A stretch of 64,000 bases of DNA from Mycolicibacterium phocaicum. Lineage in GTDB: Bacteria; Actinomycetota; Actinomycetes; Mycobacteriales; Mycobacteriaceae. This document shows positions 28,539 to 37,467 of the stretch, in pieces. The stretch is from positions 4,464,001 through 4,528,000 of the forward strand of contig NZ_AP022616.1 of NCBI RefSeq assembly GCF_010731115.1, in the 5' to 3' direction. The notes beneath the pieces are model-generated. The model ran no database searches. It worked only from the letters and a program-made list of their open reading frames with translations, and had not been told where the DNA came from. Positions within the stretch are counted from its first letter, which is position 1; each line of letters starts with the position of its first letter. Made by a program: the position numbers and the translations under genes.

Positions 28539-29888
28539 ATGGCATTCGAGTTGCGCCGATATTCGACTGCGGGGATGGCGATGGCAACCGCCGGCGTCAT
28601 CGCCGTCAGCCCGCTGACGATCCCGCCGCCAGACCTTCATCTACCGGCGCCGACGACCGTCGCATCGACCCGGACCGTGGACCTCACCGCGTTCGTCAAC
28701 CCGCTCGCGGTGTGGGGTGACGTGCTCACCACGACCGTCGCCGATATCGGGAAACTGGGCCAGGCGTTCGCCGCCGACCCCTTCCCGCTCGCGAAGCAGG
28801 TGATCGCCAATCAGGTCCGCTACGCAAACCAGCTCATGTCCATCGCCCAGGGCGTGGGCAACGGGGTGGTCAACTGGGCCAATACCGTTCCCGATTCCTT
28901 ACGGACCATGGCGCAGCAATTGGCTGCCGGCCAGATCTCCGATGCGGTGATGTCGGGTTGGGGCATCTTTGTGAACGGTGTTGTGGGCGTTCTGTTCCCG
29001 GTCCTGCAACTCGACATCCCGCAGCAGGTCGCGCAGAACATGGCCAATGTGGTCAAGGCGATCACCCCGGTCGTGGCGCAGTTGGGGTTCGCGGTGCTGA
29101 ACACCATGTATCAGGCTACGGATGCCTTCGGTGACATCGCCCAGAACTTCTACGACGCCGCGCGGGTCGGGGATATCGTCACTGCCGCAAGCGAATTGAT
29201 CAACGCTCCGGCAAATCTCACCGGCGCCGTACTGAACGGGTGGGGCGAGGGCAGCAAGGGCATGTATGGCATCTTCGGGTCGTTCGGGGTCGTCGCCGCG
29301 GTCATGCAAGGGTTCAAGACCATCGCCGACGCCATCAAGCCGCCGGCTCCGGAGGCTCCGGTCGCGGTAACCGTGGATGGCCCGGCCGCGGTCCCGGCCT
29401 CGGCCGCCAAGGTGCTGTCCTCGGCGACCACTGCGGCTGTGGAGGCAAGCGCTCCAGTGAAGGAATCGTCGACTCCCGAGAAGGTCAAAGCGACTGTGGC
29501 CAAGGCGGATCCGAAGCCTGCGACGCCGGTCTCGACCGACGCCGAGGCCGTGGAGACGCTGCCGGTGAAGGTCACGGAGCCCGTGAAGGTTGCAGAACCG
29601 GTGAAGGTCGAGGCATCCACACCCGCTGCGGACCCGGTGTCGGCCGAACCGGCCAAGGTCGAGACAACGAAACCGGCGCAGAAGGACACCACCACGTCCG
29701 AACCGGGCACCAAGGCGACGGGTGCCACCTCGTCTGACTCCGATTCGGCGGGCAAGCAGGACAAGTCGGCAGGGAAGTCGCAGAAGGCAGAGAAGGCGCC
29801 GAAGGTGCAGAAGTCACCGAAGGCGCCGAAAGTCGCCAAGCAGCCGAAGAAGGCGTCGTCGACGCATCAGTCAGCCAACGCGAGTTGA
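28539..29888 (+). CDS. exported protein with hydrophobic core and Lys/Pro/Ala-rich tail
   Basis: A 449-residue protein. It has a signal-like N-terminus (RRYSTAGMAMATAGVIAVSP), a conserved-looking hydrophobic region (about 45-270) with QVIANQVRYANQLMSIAQG and repeated SGWG/NGWGEG and PVV segments, then a disordered tail of about 170 residues made of Lys, Pro, Ala, Val, Thr and Glu with near-repeats such as VKVTEPVKVAEPVKVE and KAPKVQKSPKAPKVAK. Similar architectures occur in mycobacterial PE/PPE-independent envelope proteins, but I do not recognise a characterised family. It is divergent from the AraC regulator and followed by a strong bidirectional hairpin. Confidence 0.75.
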   Translation: MAFELRRYSTAGMAMATAGVIAVSPLTIPPPDLHLPAPTTVASTRTVDLTAFVNPLAVWGDVLTTTVADIGKLGQAFAADPFPLAKQVIANQVRYANQLMSIAQGVGNGVVNWANTVPDSLRTMAQQLAAGQISDAVMSGWGIFVNGVVGVLFPVLQLDIPQQVAQNMANVVKAITPVVAQLGFAVLNTMYQATDAFGDIAQNFYDAARVGDIVTAASELINAPANLTGAVLNGWGEGSKGMYGIFGSFGVVAAVMQGFKTIADAIKPPAPEAPVAVTVDGPAAVPASAAKVLSSATTAAVEASAPVKESSTPEKVKATVAKADPKPATPVSTDAEAVETLPVKVTEPVKVAEPVKVEASTPAADPVSAEPAKVETTKPAQKDTTTSEPGTKATGATSSDSDSAGKQDKSAGKSQKAEKAPKVQKSPKAPKVAKQPKKASSTHQSANAS

Positions 29889-29896
29889 TGGGGGGA

Positions 29897-29954
29897 CGAG
29901 ATCGGCGAAGTGGTTGCGAAAGCCTTTCGGCCGGTAACCATTTCGTCGATCTCG
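29897..29954. terminator. bidirectional terminator hairpin
   Basis: A 19-base stem (29897-29915 with 29936-29954, two G-U type mismatches) closes a 20-base loop between two convergent genes. It can end transcription of the Lys-rich exported protein gene and of the DUF6130 lipoprotein gene. Confidence 0.7.
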
Positions 29955-29966
29955 GCTCGGGTCCGG

Positions 29967-30479
29967 TCAGGGGACCACGAAATCGGTAGTCACGTGGTCG
30001 AGCGGATGGTGGTTGGCATCCGCGAGGATGATCTCCACCTTGTGCGGTCCGGGTGGTAGGCCGACCAGGATCACCGGTTCACCACTGGCGTCCGCCCAGT
30101 GCCACGGCGCACCGTCGACAACCACGTGAATGTGGCCGATACGCGGAGTCACCTTGAGTGCCTCGGGACCGAAAACCGGTTCGATGCGCAGGTTTTCGGC
30201 ACGGTATTGGATGAACACCTGCCCCTTGGCGAGGGCCTCGGGAATGGGCGGATCGACGATCAGTTTCGCCGGCGGCTGCGGCGTGGTCAGCGGCACCACT
30301 CCCGGCGGGCCGAGCACATCCGCGGCGCTCGGTGTTCCTGCGGTGCGGGTAGTCGAAGGGGCAGAGGAACTCTCGTGTTTCGTGTGGTCCGAGCTGTCGA
30401 CCGTGGTGCCACATGATGCGATGAGCCCCGCAGTGGCCGCGACGACCGCGTAGCCGATGAGGTGCGGCAGCTTCTTCAT
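29967..30479 (-). CDS. lipoprotein with DUF6130-like domain
   Basis: A 170-residue lipoprotein: MKKLPHLIGYAVVAATAG leads to lipobox LIASCG with Cys near residue 24, a Ser/Thr linker, and a C-terminal domain with GHIHVVVDGAPWHWADAS and LPPGPHKVEI, typical of the DUF6130 family of unknown function. ATG 30479 is used, with caggagg 6 bases upstream; the open frame runs on to 30560. It follows the disrupted DUF1097 gene on the same strand. Confidence 0.75.
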   Translation of the reverse strand: MKKLPHLIGYAVVAATAGLIASCGTTVDSSDHTKHESSSAPSTTRTAGTPSAADVLGPPGVVPLTTPQPPAKLIVDPPIPEALAKGQVFIQYRAENLRIEPVFGPEALKVTPRIGHIHVVVDGAPWHWADASGEPVILVGLPPGPHKVEIILADANHHPLDHVTTDFVVP

Positions 30480-30729
30480 TCGTGTTTCCTCCTGAATTTC
30501 TGGCGCTGGCGGGTGCGGCGATTCACCGGGCGAGAAAGCGGCTCTGACAGTAGTCGGCAAGCGCTGCGCCGCTGGCTCCGACGGCTCCCGCTGTCGCGAG
30601 CGCGATCACTGTTGCGACCGTCGGCGCATGTCCCGCGTAGAAGAAGCTGGTGATGCCGAGAAAGTACGCGGGTGGGTAGTTGAACAGGGGCAGCGCTCGC
30701 AGACACATGACGATGGCGACCAGGCCGAA

Positions 30730-32210
30730 GAGGAATTGTCAATACCTGTGGATCGGCTTGTTTCAGGCGACCTCCGTTCCAGTTGATTCGGTCGGTGCCG
30801 AGTCCGCCGACGGGGTGATGTCGGTGGGTCGCTCGAGCAGTTTGCCTTTGTGGAAGATCGCGCCGGCCCGGACCAGAGCGACCAGGTGCGGTGCGTTGAC
30901 GGCTCGCCAGCGGGCTTGCGCGGCGTCGATCAGCTTGTAAGCCATGGCCATTCCGGCGACGCGTGAACCCGGCCCCTTGGTCACCTTGGTCCTCAAACGT
31001 ACCGTGGCAAACGTTGATTCGATCGGGTTGGTAGTGCGCAGATGGACCCAGTGCTCGGCCGGGTACTTATAGAACTCCAGCAGCACATCGGCGTCATCGA
31101 CGATCTTGGCGACCGCCTTGGGGTACTTGGCGCCGTAGTCCACCTCGAACGCCTTGATCGCCACCTGCGCGTGGTCGATATCCTCGGCGTTGTAGATCTC
31201 CCGCATCGCCGCGATCGCCCCCGGATGAGCCGACTTTGGCAGGCAGGCAAGAACATTGGCCTGCTTGTGAAACCAGCACCGCTGCTCGCCGGTGGCCGGG
31301 AACACCTCACGCACGGCCTTCCAGAACCCCAGGGCCCCATCGCCGACGGCCAGCACCGGTGCGGTCATCCCGCGACGTCGGCACGACCGCAACAGATCAG
31401 CCCACGACTCGGCCGACTCCCGGTACCCGTCGGTGAGCGCGACCAGCTCCTTGCGGCCGTCAGCGCGCACACCGATCATCACCAGCAAACAGAGCTTCTC
31501 CTGCTCCAGGCGCACCTTGAGATGGATGCCGTCGACCCACAGGTAGACGTAGTCGGTGCCCGACAGATCACGGGCCTCGAAGGCCTTGGCCTCGTCCTGC
31601 CACTGCGTGGTGAGTCGGGTGATCGTCGTGGCCGACAAGCCGGCACCCGAGCCCAGGAACTGCTCCAACGCCGGACCGAAATCACTGGTCGACAAGCCAT
31701 GCAGATACAGCAACGGCAACACCTCGGTCATCTGCGGCGACTTGCGCACCCACGCCGGCAGGATCGCCGAGGAAAACCGTTGCCGCTCACCAGTGTCCGG
31801 GTCAACACGTTTGTCATTGACCCGCGGCGCGGTCACACTCACCGCGCCCGCCGCGGTGAGCACCTCGCGCTCGCGGTGATAGCCATTGCGCACCACCAGC
31901 CGGTGCCCGTTCTCATCAAGCTCACCGGCATGAGCCTCGATGTAGGCGGCGACCTCAGCCCGCAACGCTGCGGCCAGCATCTGGCGGGCACCGTCGCGGA
32001 CAATCTCATCGAGCAACGACCGCGACGAGCCAGCATCCTCGTTGGATGAATCCGCATCGTGAACTACCGTGAGCATGGGCGTACCTTCCCGAACCAGCGC
32101 GCCAACGCCGGCTCTTGATCAGACCTTCGACATTCAGATCATCCTCGGGAAGGTGCGCCCTTTCCTACGCCGCCTCGCCGAGGCTCATCCACAGGTTCTG
32201 ATCATTGCTC
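30730..32210 (-). mobile_element. IS256-family (Mutator-type) insertion sequence
   Basis: A 1481-base element with 26-base imperfect inverted ends (gaggaattgtcaatacctgt and, inward from the right, gagcaatgatcagaacctgt). It is flanked by the perfect 9-base duplication caggccgaa at 30721-30729 and 32211-32219. One transposase gene fills it. Duplication length fits the family, and excision restores the DUF1097 frame. Confidence 0.93.
30763..32076 (-). CDS. IS256/Mutator-family transposase
   Basis: A 437-residue Mutator-type DDE transposase: YVYLWVDGIHLKVR (first Asp), LAVGDGALGFWKAVRE (second Asp), TNPIESTFATVRLRTKVTKG (catalytic Glu). It also has the C/H-containing segment GEQRCWFHKQANVLACLP and appears complete. 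It transcribes in the same direction as the interrupted DUF1097 gene. Confidence 0.93.
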   Translation of the reverse strand: MLTVVHDADSSNEDAGSSRSLLDEIVRDGARQMLAAALRAEVAAYIEAHAGELDENGHRLVVRNGYHREREVLTAAGAVSVTAPRVNDKRVDPDTGERQRFSSAILPAWVRKSPQMTEVLPLLYLHGLSTSDFGPALEQFLGSGAGLSATTITRLTTQWQDEAKAFEARDLSGTDYVYLWVDGIHLKVRLEQEKLCLLVMIGVRADGRKELVALTDGYRESAESWADLLRSCRRRGMTAPVLAVGDGALGFWKAVREVFPATGEQRCWFHKQANVLACLPKSAHPGAIAAMREIYNAEDIDHAQVAIKAFEVDYGAKYPKAVAKIVDDADVLLEFYKYPAEHWVHLRTTNPIESTFATVRLRTKVTKGPGSRVAGMAMAYKLIDAAQARWRAVNAPHLVALVRAGAIFHKGKLLERPTDITPSADSAPTESTGTEVA

Positions 32211-32296
32211 CAGGCCGAATATCGCAATACCGGTGGCCGCCAGACCTAGTGGTGTGTCTCGTAAATAAGTAGTCGTATGTTTGTTATTCTGTCCGG

Positions 32297-32905
32297 GTGA
32301 GTGCATCACCAGCAGCGGCCTTGCCAATGACGCCGGCCGAGCGTGAAACGTTGGAGAAGCTGGAACGGTCGCACACTGCGCCGCATCAGCAGGTGCTGCG
32401 GGCGAAGGTGCTGCTGATGGCCGCCGACGGTGAGGCCAATACCCGGATCGCCGAGGAAGTTGGGGTGACACCGGTGACGGTGCGCAGCTGGCGTGAGCGG
32501 TTCAGTCAGGACGGGCTTGCCGGGCTGGGCAAGATCCGGGTCGGGCGCGGCCGCAAGCCGTCGATTTCGGAGGAGACGATCGCCGAGATTGTGCGGTTGA
32601 CCACGACGACAACTCCCGATGGTGCCACGCATTGGTCATGTCGCACGATGGCCAAGCGAGTCGGGGTCAGTTCGGCTACGGTGCAACGGATTTGGTCCGA
32701 CTTAGGTCTCAAGCCCCATCGGGTGGACACGTTCAAGGTGTCAGGGGATCCCAAGTTTGAGGACAAACTCATCGATGTGGTCGGGTTGTATCTGAATCCG
32801 CCCGAGCAGGCCATCGTGTTGTGCATGGATGAGAAGTCCCAGATCCAGGCGTTGGACCGCACCCAGGCGTCACTGCCGATGGTCAAGGGCGGGCCGCCAC
32901 CATGA
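32297..32905 (+). CDS. IS630-family transposase, N-terminal frame
   Basis: A 202-residue product with winged-helix/homeodomain-like DNA-binding parts ([40 protein letters not shown]) and the first catalytic Asp in [16 protein letters not shown]. It ends KGGPPP after a shift; reading one base back at aagggcggg (32885-32893) would give [11 protein letters not shown] and continue into the next frame. This is either programmed -1 frameshifting or a one-base loss. Confidence 0.85.
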   Translation: MSASPAAALPMTPAERETLEKLERSHTAPHQQVLRAKVLLMAADGEANTRIAEEVGVTPVTVRSWRERFSQDGLAGLGKIRVGRGRKPSISEETIAEIVRLTTTTTPDGATHWSCRTMAKRVGVSSATVQRIWSDLGLKPHRVDTFKVSGDPKFEDKLIDVVGLYLNPPEQAIVLCMDEKSQIQALDRTQASLPMVKGGPPP

Positions 32906-33390
32906 CCCATGACTACAAACGAAACGGCACCACTACGCTGTTCGCCGCACTGGACGTGCTGACCGGCACGGTGATCGGCCAATGCCTGCCCCGGCACCGC
33001 CACACCGAGTTCATCAAATTCCTCAACACAATCGACCGCGAAGTTCCCCAGGGGTTACAGGTCCACCTGATCTTGGACAATTACGCAACCCACAAGCACG
33101 TCGAGGTCACGAACTGGATGAAGCGGCACAAGCGGTTTCATTTCCATTTCACCCCGACCTCATCGTCATGGCTCAACCAGGTCGAACGGTGGTTCCGCGA
33201 CCTGACCGACAAGAACCTACGCCGCGGTATCTTCGGCAGTGTGCCCGAGTTGATCGCCAGCATCGAGTCATACCTCAACGCCCACAACGCCGATCCCAAG
33301 CCCTACGTGTGGACGGCCACCGCCGAATCCATCCTCGCCAAAGTTCGCCGCGCACGCACCAAACTCCAACAAGTAGTCAACCAAAACTGA
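32902..33390 (+). CDS. IS630-family transposase, C-terminal frame
   Basis: A 162-residue product with the remaining catalytic residues: [13 protein letters not shown] (second Asp) and [18 protein letters not shown] (catalytic Glu). It overlaps the upstream frame by 4 bases (ATGA) and is the continuation of the same transposase. The ATG at 32902 might also be used directly through translational coupling. Confidence 0.85.
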   Translation: MTHDYKRNGTTTLFAALDVLTGTVIGQCLPRHRHTEFIKFLNTIDREVPQGLQVHLILDNYATHKHVEVTNWMKRHKRFHFHFTPTSSSWLNQVERWFRDLTDKNLRRGIFGSVPELIASIESYLNAHNADPKPYVWTATAESILAKVRRARTKLQQVVNQN

Positions 33391-33740
33391 GACACACCAC
33401 TAGTGACGGCTGCAGCCGATTGATCACGAGTGTCGTTGCGGCGGCGAACACCAGGCCGACCACGTATGACGCCAGATTGGCGTAGCGGTGACGCACGGTG
33501 TCGCCGGTGACACCGTAGGCGATCCAGCCGAGAAACATCGCTGGTGCCGAGAGCATCGCCCAACCGGTACCGAATGTGACGACGGCCGCGACGCCGGCGA
33601 CTATCAGCGTGATGGCGTGAAACGGGATTGCGGTCGTTCTGGCCGTGCCGGTTGCGGTGATGCTCACTGGCGTCTCCTGGTGGTTGGTCGGTGCGGCTGC
33701 CGTTGGTGGAGTGGACATTTCGGTGTGCGTCCGAGTCTGG

Positions 33741-34163
33741 TCAGGCGATGCTGAGCACGACGTCGATGTTGCCGCGGGTGGCTTTGGAATACGGGCAGGT
33801 TTGATGTGCGGCGTCCACGATGGCCCGGGCCGTGTCCCGCGCGATGCCCGGCAGGCTGACGTGCAGGCGCGCCTGCAAGAAGTAGGCGCCGTCGACGTTG
33901 CAGAGGTCGACTTCGGCGTCGACGGCGGTCTCGGCCGGCAGTTTGACGTTCGCCTTGCCGGCCGCGATGTGCATGGCGCCGATGAAGCACGCGGACCACC
34001 CCGCCGCGAACAGCTGCTCGGGATTGGTGCCGGCGCGATTGCTGCCGGGGGGATCGAGGCGGATGTCGAGCCGGCCGTCGGAGCTTTGGGCGTGTCCGTC
34101 GCGGCCGCCTGTGGTGCGGGTCTTGCCGGTGTAGAGAACGGCGTCGTGGGTGGTGGTGCTCAT
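33741..34163 (-). CDS. ohr: organic hydroperoxide resistance protein Ohr
   Basis: A 140-residue OsmC/Ohr-family thiol peroxidase reducing organic hydroperoxides. The two catalytic Cys regions are GWSACFIGAMH and the C-terminal CPYSKATRGNIDV; the NPEQLFAAG signature is present. It is divergent from ohrR, with palindromic operators between them, which is the classic ohr-ohrR arrangement. Confidence 0.93.
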   Translation of the reverse strand: MSTTTHDAVLYTGKTRTTGGRDGHAQSSDGRLDIRLDPPGSNRAGTNPEQLFAAGWSACFIGAMHIAAGKANVKLPAETAVDAEVDLCNVDGAYFLQARLHVSLPGIARDTARAIVDAAHQTCPYSKATRGNIDVVLSIA

Positions 34164-34197
34164 GTTGCTCCTTGAGAACGGAGAGTTGGAATGTAAA

Positions 34198-34222
34198 TCG
34201 CATCCGATTAACTCGGATGCGA
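34198..34222. promoter_or_regulatory. OhrR-type operator, main palindrome
   Basis: A perfect dyad tcgcatccga-ttaac-tcggatgcga lies 35 bases upstream of the ohr start. Its place in the ohr-ohrR gap and its symmetry suggest OhrR binding to repress ohr. Confidence 0.75.
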
Positions 34223-34258
34223 TGAGACTATCCGAAGGCGTCGAGATGTCAACCCATC

Positions 34259-34285
34259 CGATTGAATCGCGTCCGATAGAATCGC
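34259..34285. promoter_or_regulatory. OhrR-type operator, secondary sites
   Basis: Two short dyads, cgattgaatcg (34259-34269, perfect) and cgatagaatcg (34275-34285, one mismatch), lie directly before ohrR. They share the atccgat/atcg elements of the main palindrome and may serve autoregulation. Confidence 0.5.
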
Positions 34286-34316
34286 TTCAGATGTCACTCA
34301 AAGTCAGGAGTTGTCG

Positions 34317-34781
34317 ATGGCTATCGAGCGTCCGACCGAGGCCGCCGGTCCCCGGCTTGCCGACTTCATGTGTTTTGCGATCTACTCGGCGAATCTCGCT
34401 TACGGCAAGGCGTACAAGCCGATCCTCGACGAGCTTGGTGTCACATATACCCAGTACATCGCGATCGTCGCGCTCTGGGAGAACGACCATCAGACCGTCC
34501 GTGGCCTGGGTGAAAACCTGTTCCTGGAGTCGAACACGCTGACCCCGATTCTCAAGAAGCTCGAAGCGCAGGGTTATGTGCGCCGCCGGCGCGATCCGTC
34601 CGACGAGCGTCAGGTCATCGTCAGCCTCACCGATACGGGCCGGGCGTTGCGTGAGAAGGCGCTGCCGATGAATCTGGTGGCGGCGACCGGCTTGCCGTCC
34701 GACGAGTTCGACAAGCTGCAGAAGGCGGTGGTCACCCTGCGCGACAACCTTCGCGACCACGCGCAGGCGCAGTCCCGCTGA
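34317..34781 (+). CDS. ohrR: MarR-family peroxide sensor OhrR
   Basis: A 154-residue MarR repressor. The reactive Cys is in ADFMCFAIYSANLAYGKAYK (about residue 19), conserved in OhrR. The winged helix is LFLESNTLTPILKKLEAQG plus RDPSDERQVIVSLT. Oxidation of the Cys by organic peroxides releases it from DNA and induces ohr. ATG 34317 is 6 bases after aggag (34306-34310); TTG 34311 is less likely. Confidence 0.9.
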   Translation: MAIERPTEAAGPRLADFMCFAIYSANLAYGKAYKPILDELGVTYTQYIAIVALWENDHQTVRGLGENLFLESNTLTPILKKLEAQGYVRRRRDPSDERQVIVSLTDTGRALREKALPMNLVAATGLPSDEFDKLQKAVVTLRDNLRDHAQAQSR

Positions 34782-34785
34782 ACTG

Positions 34786-35634
34786 TCAGTGCCGCATGCG
34801 GTGTGCGCCGGCGACGATGGCGTCGTGCAGCGCGATCTCGGCTTCCGATGGTGCGCTGCGCCGGTGCAGCAGGACGAATTCCAGGTGGCCGAGGTTCGGT
34901 AGGCGGTTGTCGGTGATCGGTTGAAGCCCCTGCGGCAGAACCGATTCGGAATGCGCGATGATGCCGAGCCCGGCGAGGGCCGCGGCCTGTAGGCCGAGCA
35001 GACTGTCGCTGACGCACGCGATGCGCCAGCTGCGGCGCTCGCGTTCCAGTTCGCGTAGTGCGATGTGCCGGGTCAGGCTCGGCGGTGGGTACGTCACGAT
35101 CGGCACCGGGTCGGTGATGTCGGTCAACCCGGGGCGGCCGGCCCACACCAGGCGGTCGCGCCACAGCAGTTCACCGTGTTGTTCGCCGGGCAGTCGTTTG
35201 GCCACCATGAGATCCAATTCGCCTGCGGCCATTCGGGTTTTGAGGTTCTCGCTCAGCCCGACGACGAGCTCCAGGTCGACGCCGGGGTAGGACCGCCGGA
35301 ACTCGACCAGCACATCCGAGAGCATGCGGCCGACCAGATCGTCCGAGGCGCCCAGCCGGATGAGGCCCGTGGGTTGGGATTCGGAGAAGTAGCGGTCGGC
35401 CTTGGCCTGCGCGTCCAGGATGTCGTGGGCGAAGCCCACCATCGCCGCGCCGTCGGCGGTGAGGGCCAGGTTGCGGGTGTCGCGGCGGAACAGTTCGCGG
35501 CCGACGGCCTGCTCGAGGCGGGCGATGTGGCCGCTCACCGTCGACTGGCGCAGGCCCAGCAGACGCCCGGCCGCGGTGAACCCGCCCGCGCGCTCGACTG
35601 CCAGGAAGGTGCGCAGCAGTTCGGGGTCCAGCAT
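34786..35634 (-). CDS. LysR-family transcriptional regulator
   Basis: A 282-residue regulator with an N-terminal HTH (FTAAGRLLGLRQSTVSGHIARLE) and a two-lobe effector domain. It is divergent from a bile-acid:sodium symporter-like gene, the probable target. The ATG at 35634 is chosen because a start at 35646 would lie inside the palindromic operator at 35645-35669. Ligand unknown. Confidence 0.85.
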   Translation of the reverse strand: MLDPELLRTFLAVERAGGFTAAGRLLGLRQSTVSGHIARLEQAVGRELFRRDTRNLALTADGAAMVGFAHDILDAQAKADRYFSESQPTGLIRLGASDDLVGRMLSDVLVEFRRSYPGVDLELVVGLSENLKTRMAAGELDLMVAKRLPGEQHGELLWRDRLVWAGRPGLTDITDPVPIVTYPPPSLTRHIALRELERERRSWRIACVSDSLLGLQAAALAGLGIIAHSESVLPQGLQPITDNRLPNLGHLEFVLLHRRSAPSEAEIALHDAIVAGAHRMRH

Positions 35635-35644
35635 ATTGATCACC

Positions 35645-35669
35645 ATATCCGTTCAGAGATATCGGATAT
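35645..35669. promoter_or_regulatory. LysR-type operator between the regulator and the transporter gene
   Basis: Arms atatccg (35645-35651) and cggatat (35663-35669) are perfect inverted repeats with an 11-base spacer, the T-N11-A geometry of LysR sites. It lies directly upstream of both divergent genes. Confidence 0.65.
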
Positions 35670-35711
35670 ATCGCCTGGCGCTATGAGTTGCGACCGCAGT
35701 ACGTTTTCCCG

Positions 35712-36716
35712 GTGAACCTGCTCGCCAAGCTCCGCATCGACGGCTTCCTGCTCGGGCTGTTCGCCGCGATGGCCATCGGCGTGCTGCTACCCGCACGCGG
35801 CGACGCCGGCGAGGCGGTCGAGACCGCGACCAAAGTCGCCATCGCGGTGTTGTTCCTGCTGTACGGCACGCGGCTGGAGCCGCGCGAGGCGCTTGAAGGG
35901 CTGAAACACTGGCGGCTGCACACCACGGTGCTGGCCGCGACCTTCGTGCTGTTTCCGCTGCTCGGGCTGGCGATGAAGATGCTGGTGCCGTCGGTGCTCA
36001 CCGACGAGCTCTACACCGGCATGCTGTATCTGTGCCTGCTGCCTTCCACGGTGCAGTCGTCCATCGCGTTCACCTCGATCGCGCGCGGCAATGTCGCAGC
36101 GGCCGTCGTGAGTGCGTCGGCATCTAACCTGCTGGGCATCTTCCTCACCCCGCTGTTGGTGACCCTGCTCATGACGACCACGGGCGCTGCCACGGTATCG
36201 GCGAACTCGGTCCTGGAGATCGTCGTGCAGCTGTTGCTGCCGTTCCTCGCCGGCCAGTTGTTGCGGTCCAAGCTGCACCGCGTGCTCTCGCACACCACGC
36301 TCACCAAGGTCGTCGACCGCGGTTCGGTCTACCTCGTCGTCTATGCGGCGTTCAGTGCCGGTATGGCCGAGCACATCTGGACGGGCATGAAGGTCACCAA
36401 CGTGCTCGCGGTGATCGCCGTCAGTGTGGTGCTGCTCGCCGTGGTGCTCGGCATCACCGCAGGGGTGGCGCGGCTACTGAAGTTCGATCGAGCCGACCGC
36501 ATCGTGATCATCTTCTGCGGATCGAAGAAGAGCCTGGCAACCGGGCTGCCGATGGCGACGGTGCTGTTCGCCGGGCATCCGGTGGGCCTGATCGTGTTGC
36601 CGCTCATGATCTTCCATCAGATTCAGCTCATCACCTGCGCGATGCTGGCCGGCCGCTGGGGGCGGCAGGTTGACGCCGAGGCGGCGGAAGTGGACCTCGC
36701 CGTCGCGCGGGGCTGA
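35712..36716 (+). CDS. bile acid:sodium symporter-like transporter (YfeH/SBF-like family)
   Basis: A 334-residue membrane protein with about ten spans: GFLLGLFAAMAIGVLLPARG near the start, LLPSTVQSSIAFTSIARGN and CGSKKSLATGLPMA as family signatures (the residues around crossover helices), ending near LPLMIFHQIQL. Probably a sodium-coupled organic anion transporter, substrate unknown. GTG 35712 gives the usual family length; TTG 35688 would add eight residues. Regulated probably by the divergent LysR gene. Confidence 0.85.
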   Translation: MNLLAKLRIDGFLLGLFAAMAIGVLLPARGDAGEAVETATKVAIAVLFLLYGTRLEPREALEGLKHWRLHTTVLAATFVLFPLLGLAMKMLVPSVLTDELYTGMLYLCLLPSTVQSSIAFTSIARGNVAAAVVSASASNLLGIFLTPLLVTLLMTTTGAATVSANSVLEIVVQLLLPFLAGQLLRSKLHRVLSHTTLTKVVDRGSVYLVVYAAFSAGMAEHIWTGMKVTNVLAVIAVSVVLLAVVLGITAGVARLLKFDRADRIVIIFCGSKKSLATGLPMATVLFAGHPVGLIVLPLMIFHQIQLITCAMLAGRWGRQVDAEAAEVDLAVARG

Positions 36717-36788
36717 GCCGGCGTGGTCGGTTCCTGGTAGGGGCAACCTGATCTTCGACCGGGGTCGCTGTCGCAGCGAAGATAGTAT

Positions 36789-36839
36789 GTAGAACAACTG
36801 ATTTGTCATACCAACCATTATTGGTTATGGTCGTTCTAC
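36789..36839. promoter_or_regulatory. nested dyads upstream of MarR-family gene
   Basis: An inner inverted repeat (cataccaa at 36807-36814 against ttggttatg at 36821-36829) lies inside an outer one (gtagaac 36789-36795 against gttctac 36833-36839), 23 bases before the MarR gene at 36862. Likely an autoregulatory operator. Confidence 0.5.
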
Positions 36840-36861
36840 CGGGGCCTCTAGTGTCGAGGCC

Positions 36862-37350
36862 ATGGCTTCAACGGAAGATGCGGTAACCGGCGAGGAGGCT
36901 GATTGCGACCTGGGCTGGTCGGCCGGAATGCTGATGCGGCATTACCGGGCGCAGGTTCAGCCGCGTGTTGCCGACTTGCCCCGTGGGGAACGTGGGTACC
37001 AGGTGCTCTACACCGTGATCTGCAAGAGCTTGCCCAATCAATTGCAGATGGCGGAGTACCTCGGTATCGACCGTACGGTTCTGCCGTACGTCATCGACGA
37101 TTTGGTGAAGGCCGGGTTGGTCGAACGGCAGCCGGACCCGGCGGACCGTCGCGCCAGGAAGGTCGTCGCCACCGCACGCGGAGTCGAGACGTTCCAGCGG
37201 TTACGGGACGAGGTTGTCCCAGCCGAGCAGGCCGTGTTGTCGGCGTTGGATCCTGAGGAGCAGGTGCTTTTCAGGTCACTGCTGTCACGGGTGGCTCGGC
37301 AGGCGCGCGATGAGACGAATGTGCGTGCCATTTCCAGCGAAGACGTTTGA
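36862..37350 (+). CDS. MarR-family transcriptional regulator
   Basis: A 162-residue winged-helix repressor: NQLQMAEYLGIDRTVLPYVI is the recognition helix region and VERQPDPADRRARKVVATA the wing. No Cys sensor is evident. The neighbouring downstream gene hchA, 117 bases on, may be a target. A nested dyad lies upstream. Confidence 0.85.
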   Translation: MASTEDAVTGEEADCDLGWSAGMLMRHYRAQVQPRVADLPRGERGYQVLYTVICKSLPNQLQMAEYLGIDRTVLPYVIDDLVKAGLVERQPDPADRRARKVVATARGVETFQRLRDEVVPAEQAVLSALDPEEQVLFRSLLSRVARQARDETNVRAISSEDV

Positions 37351-37467
37351 GATTAGAGGTGACCCGGTATCGAGGTATCGGCGGTTGAGAAAAAGCCGCC
37401 GCGCCTGAATCTGGGTGCCAGCGTCGGCCCCAGAATCCGCGAAAACGCAAAGGAACGGGTACACGAC

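Larger units (their letters stand above)
32249..33400 (+). mobile_element. IS630-family insertion sequence
   Basis: A 1152-base element with perfect 12-base inverted ends gtggtgtgtctc, flanked by the target TA (32247-32248 and 33401-33402), the hallmark of IS630/Tc1 elements. It carries two overlapping open frames. It lies 28 bases from the IS256 element inside the same DUF1097 gene. Confidence 0.93.
30523..33667 (-). pseudogene. DUF1097 family membrane protein gene, split by IS256-type and IS630-type elements
   Basis: Removing 30730-32210 with one 9-base duplication and 32249-33400 with one TA leaves a 501-base frame of 167 codons. The first junction reads NRLQPSLGLAATG and the second IAIFGLVAIVMCL. 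The product would be a four-to-five span membrane protein (GWAMLSAPAMFLGWIAYG, then LFNYPPAYFLGITSFFYAGH) like the DUF1097 family, whose function is unknown. GTG 33667 is the start, with agga 9 bases upstream. The gene is inactivated unless the elements excise precisely. Confidence 0.85.
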
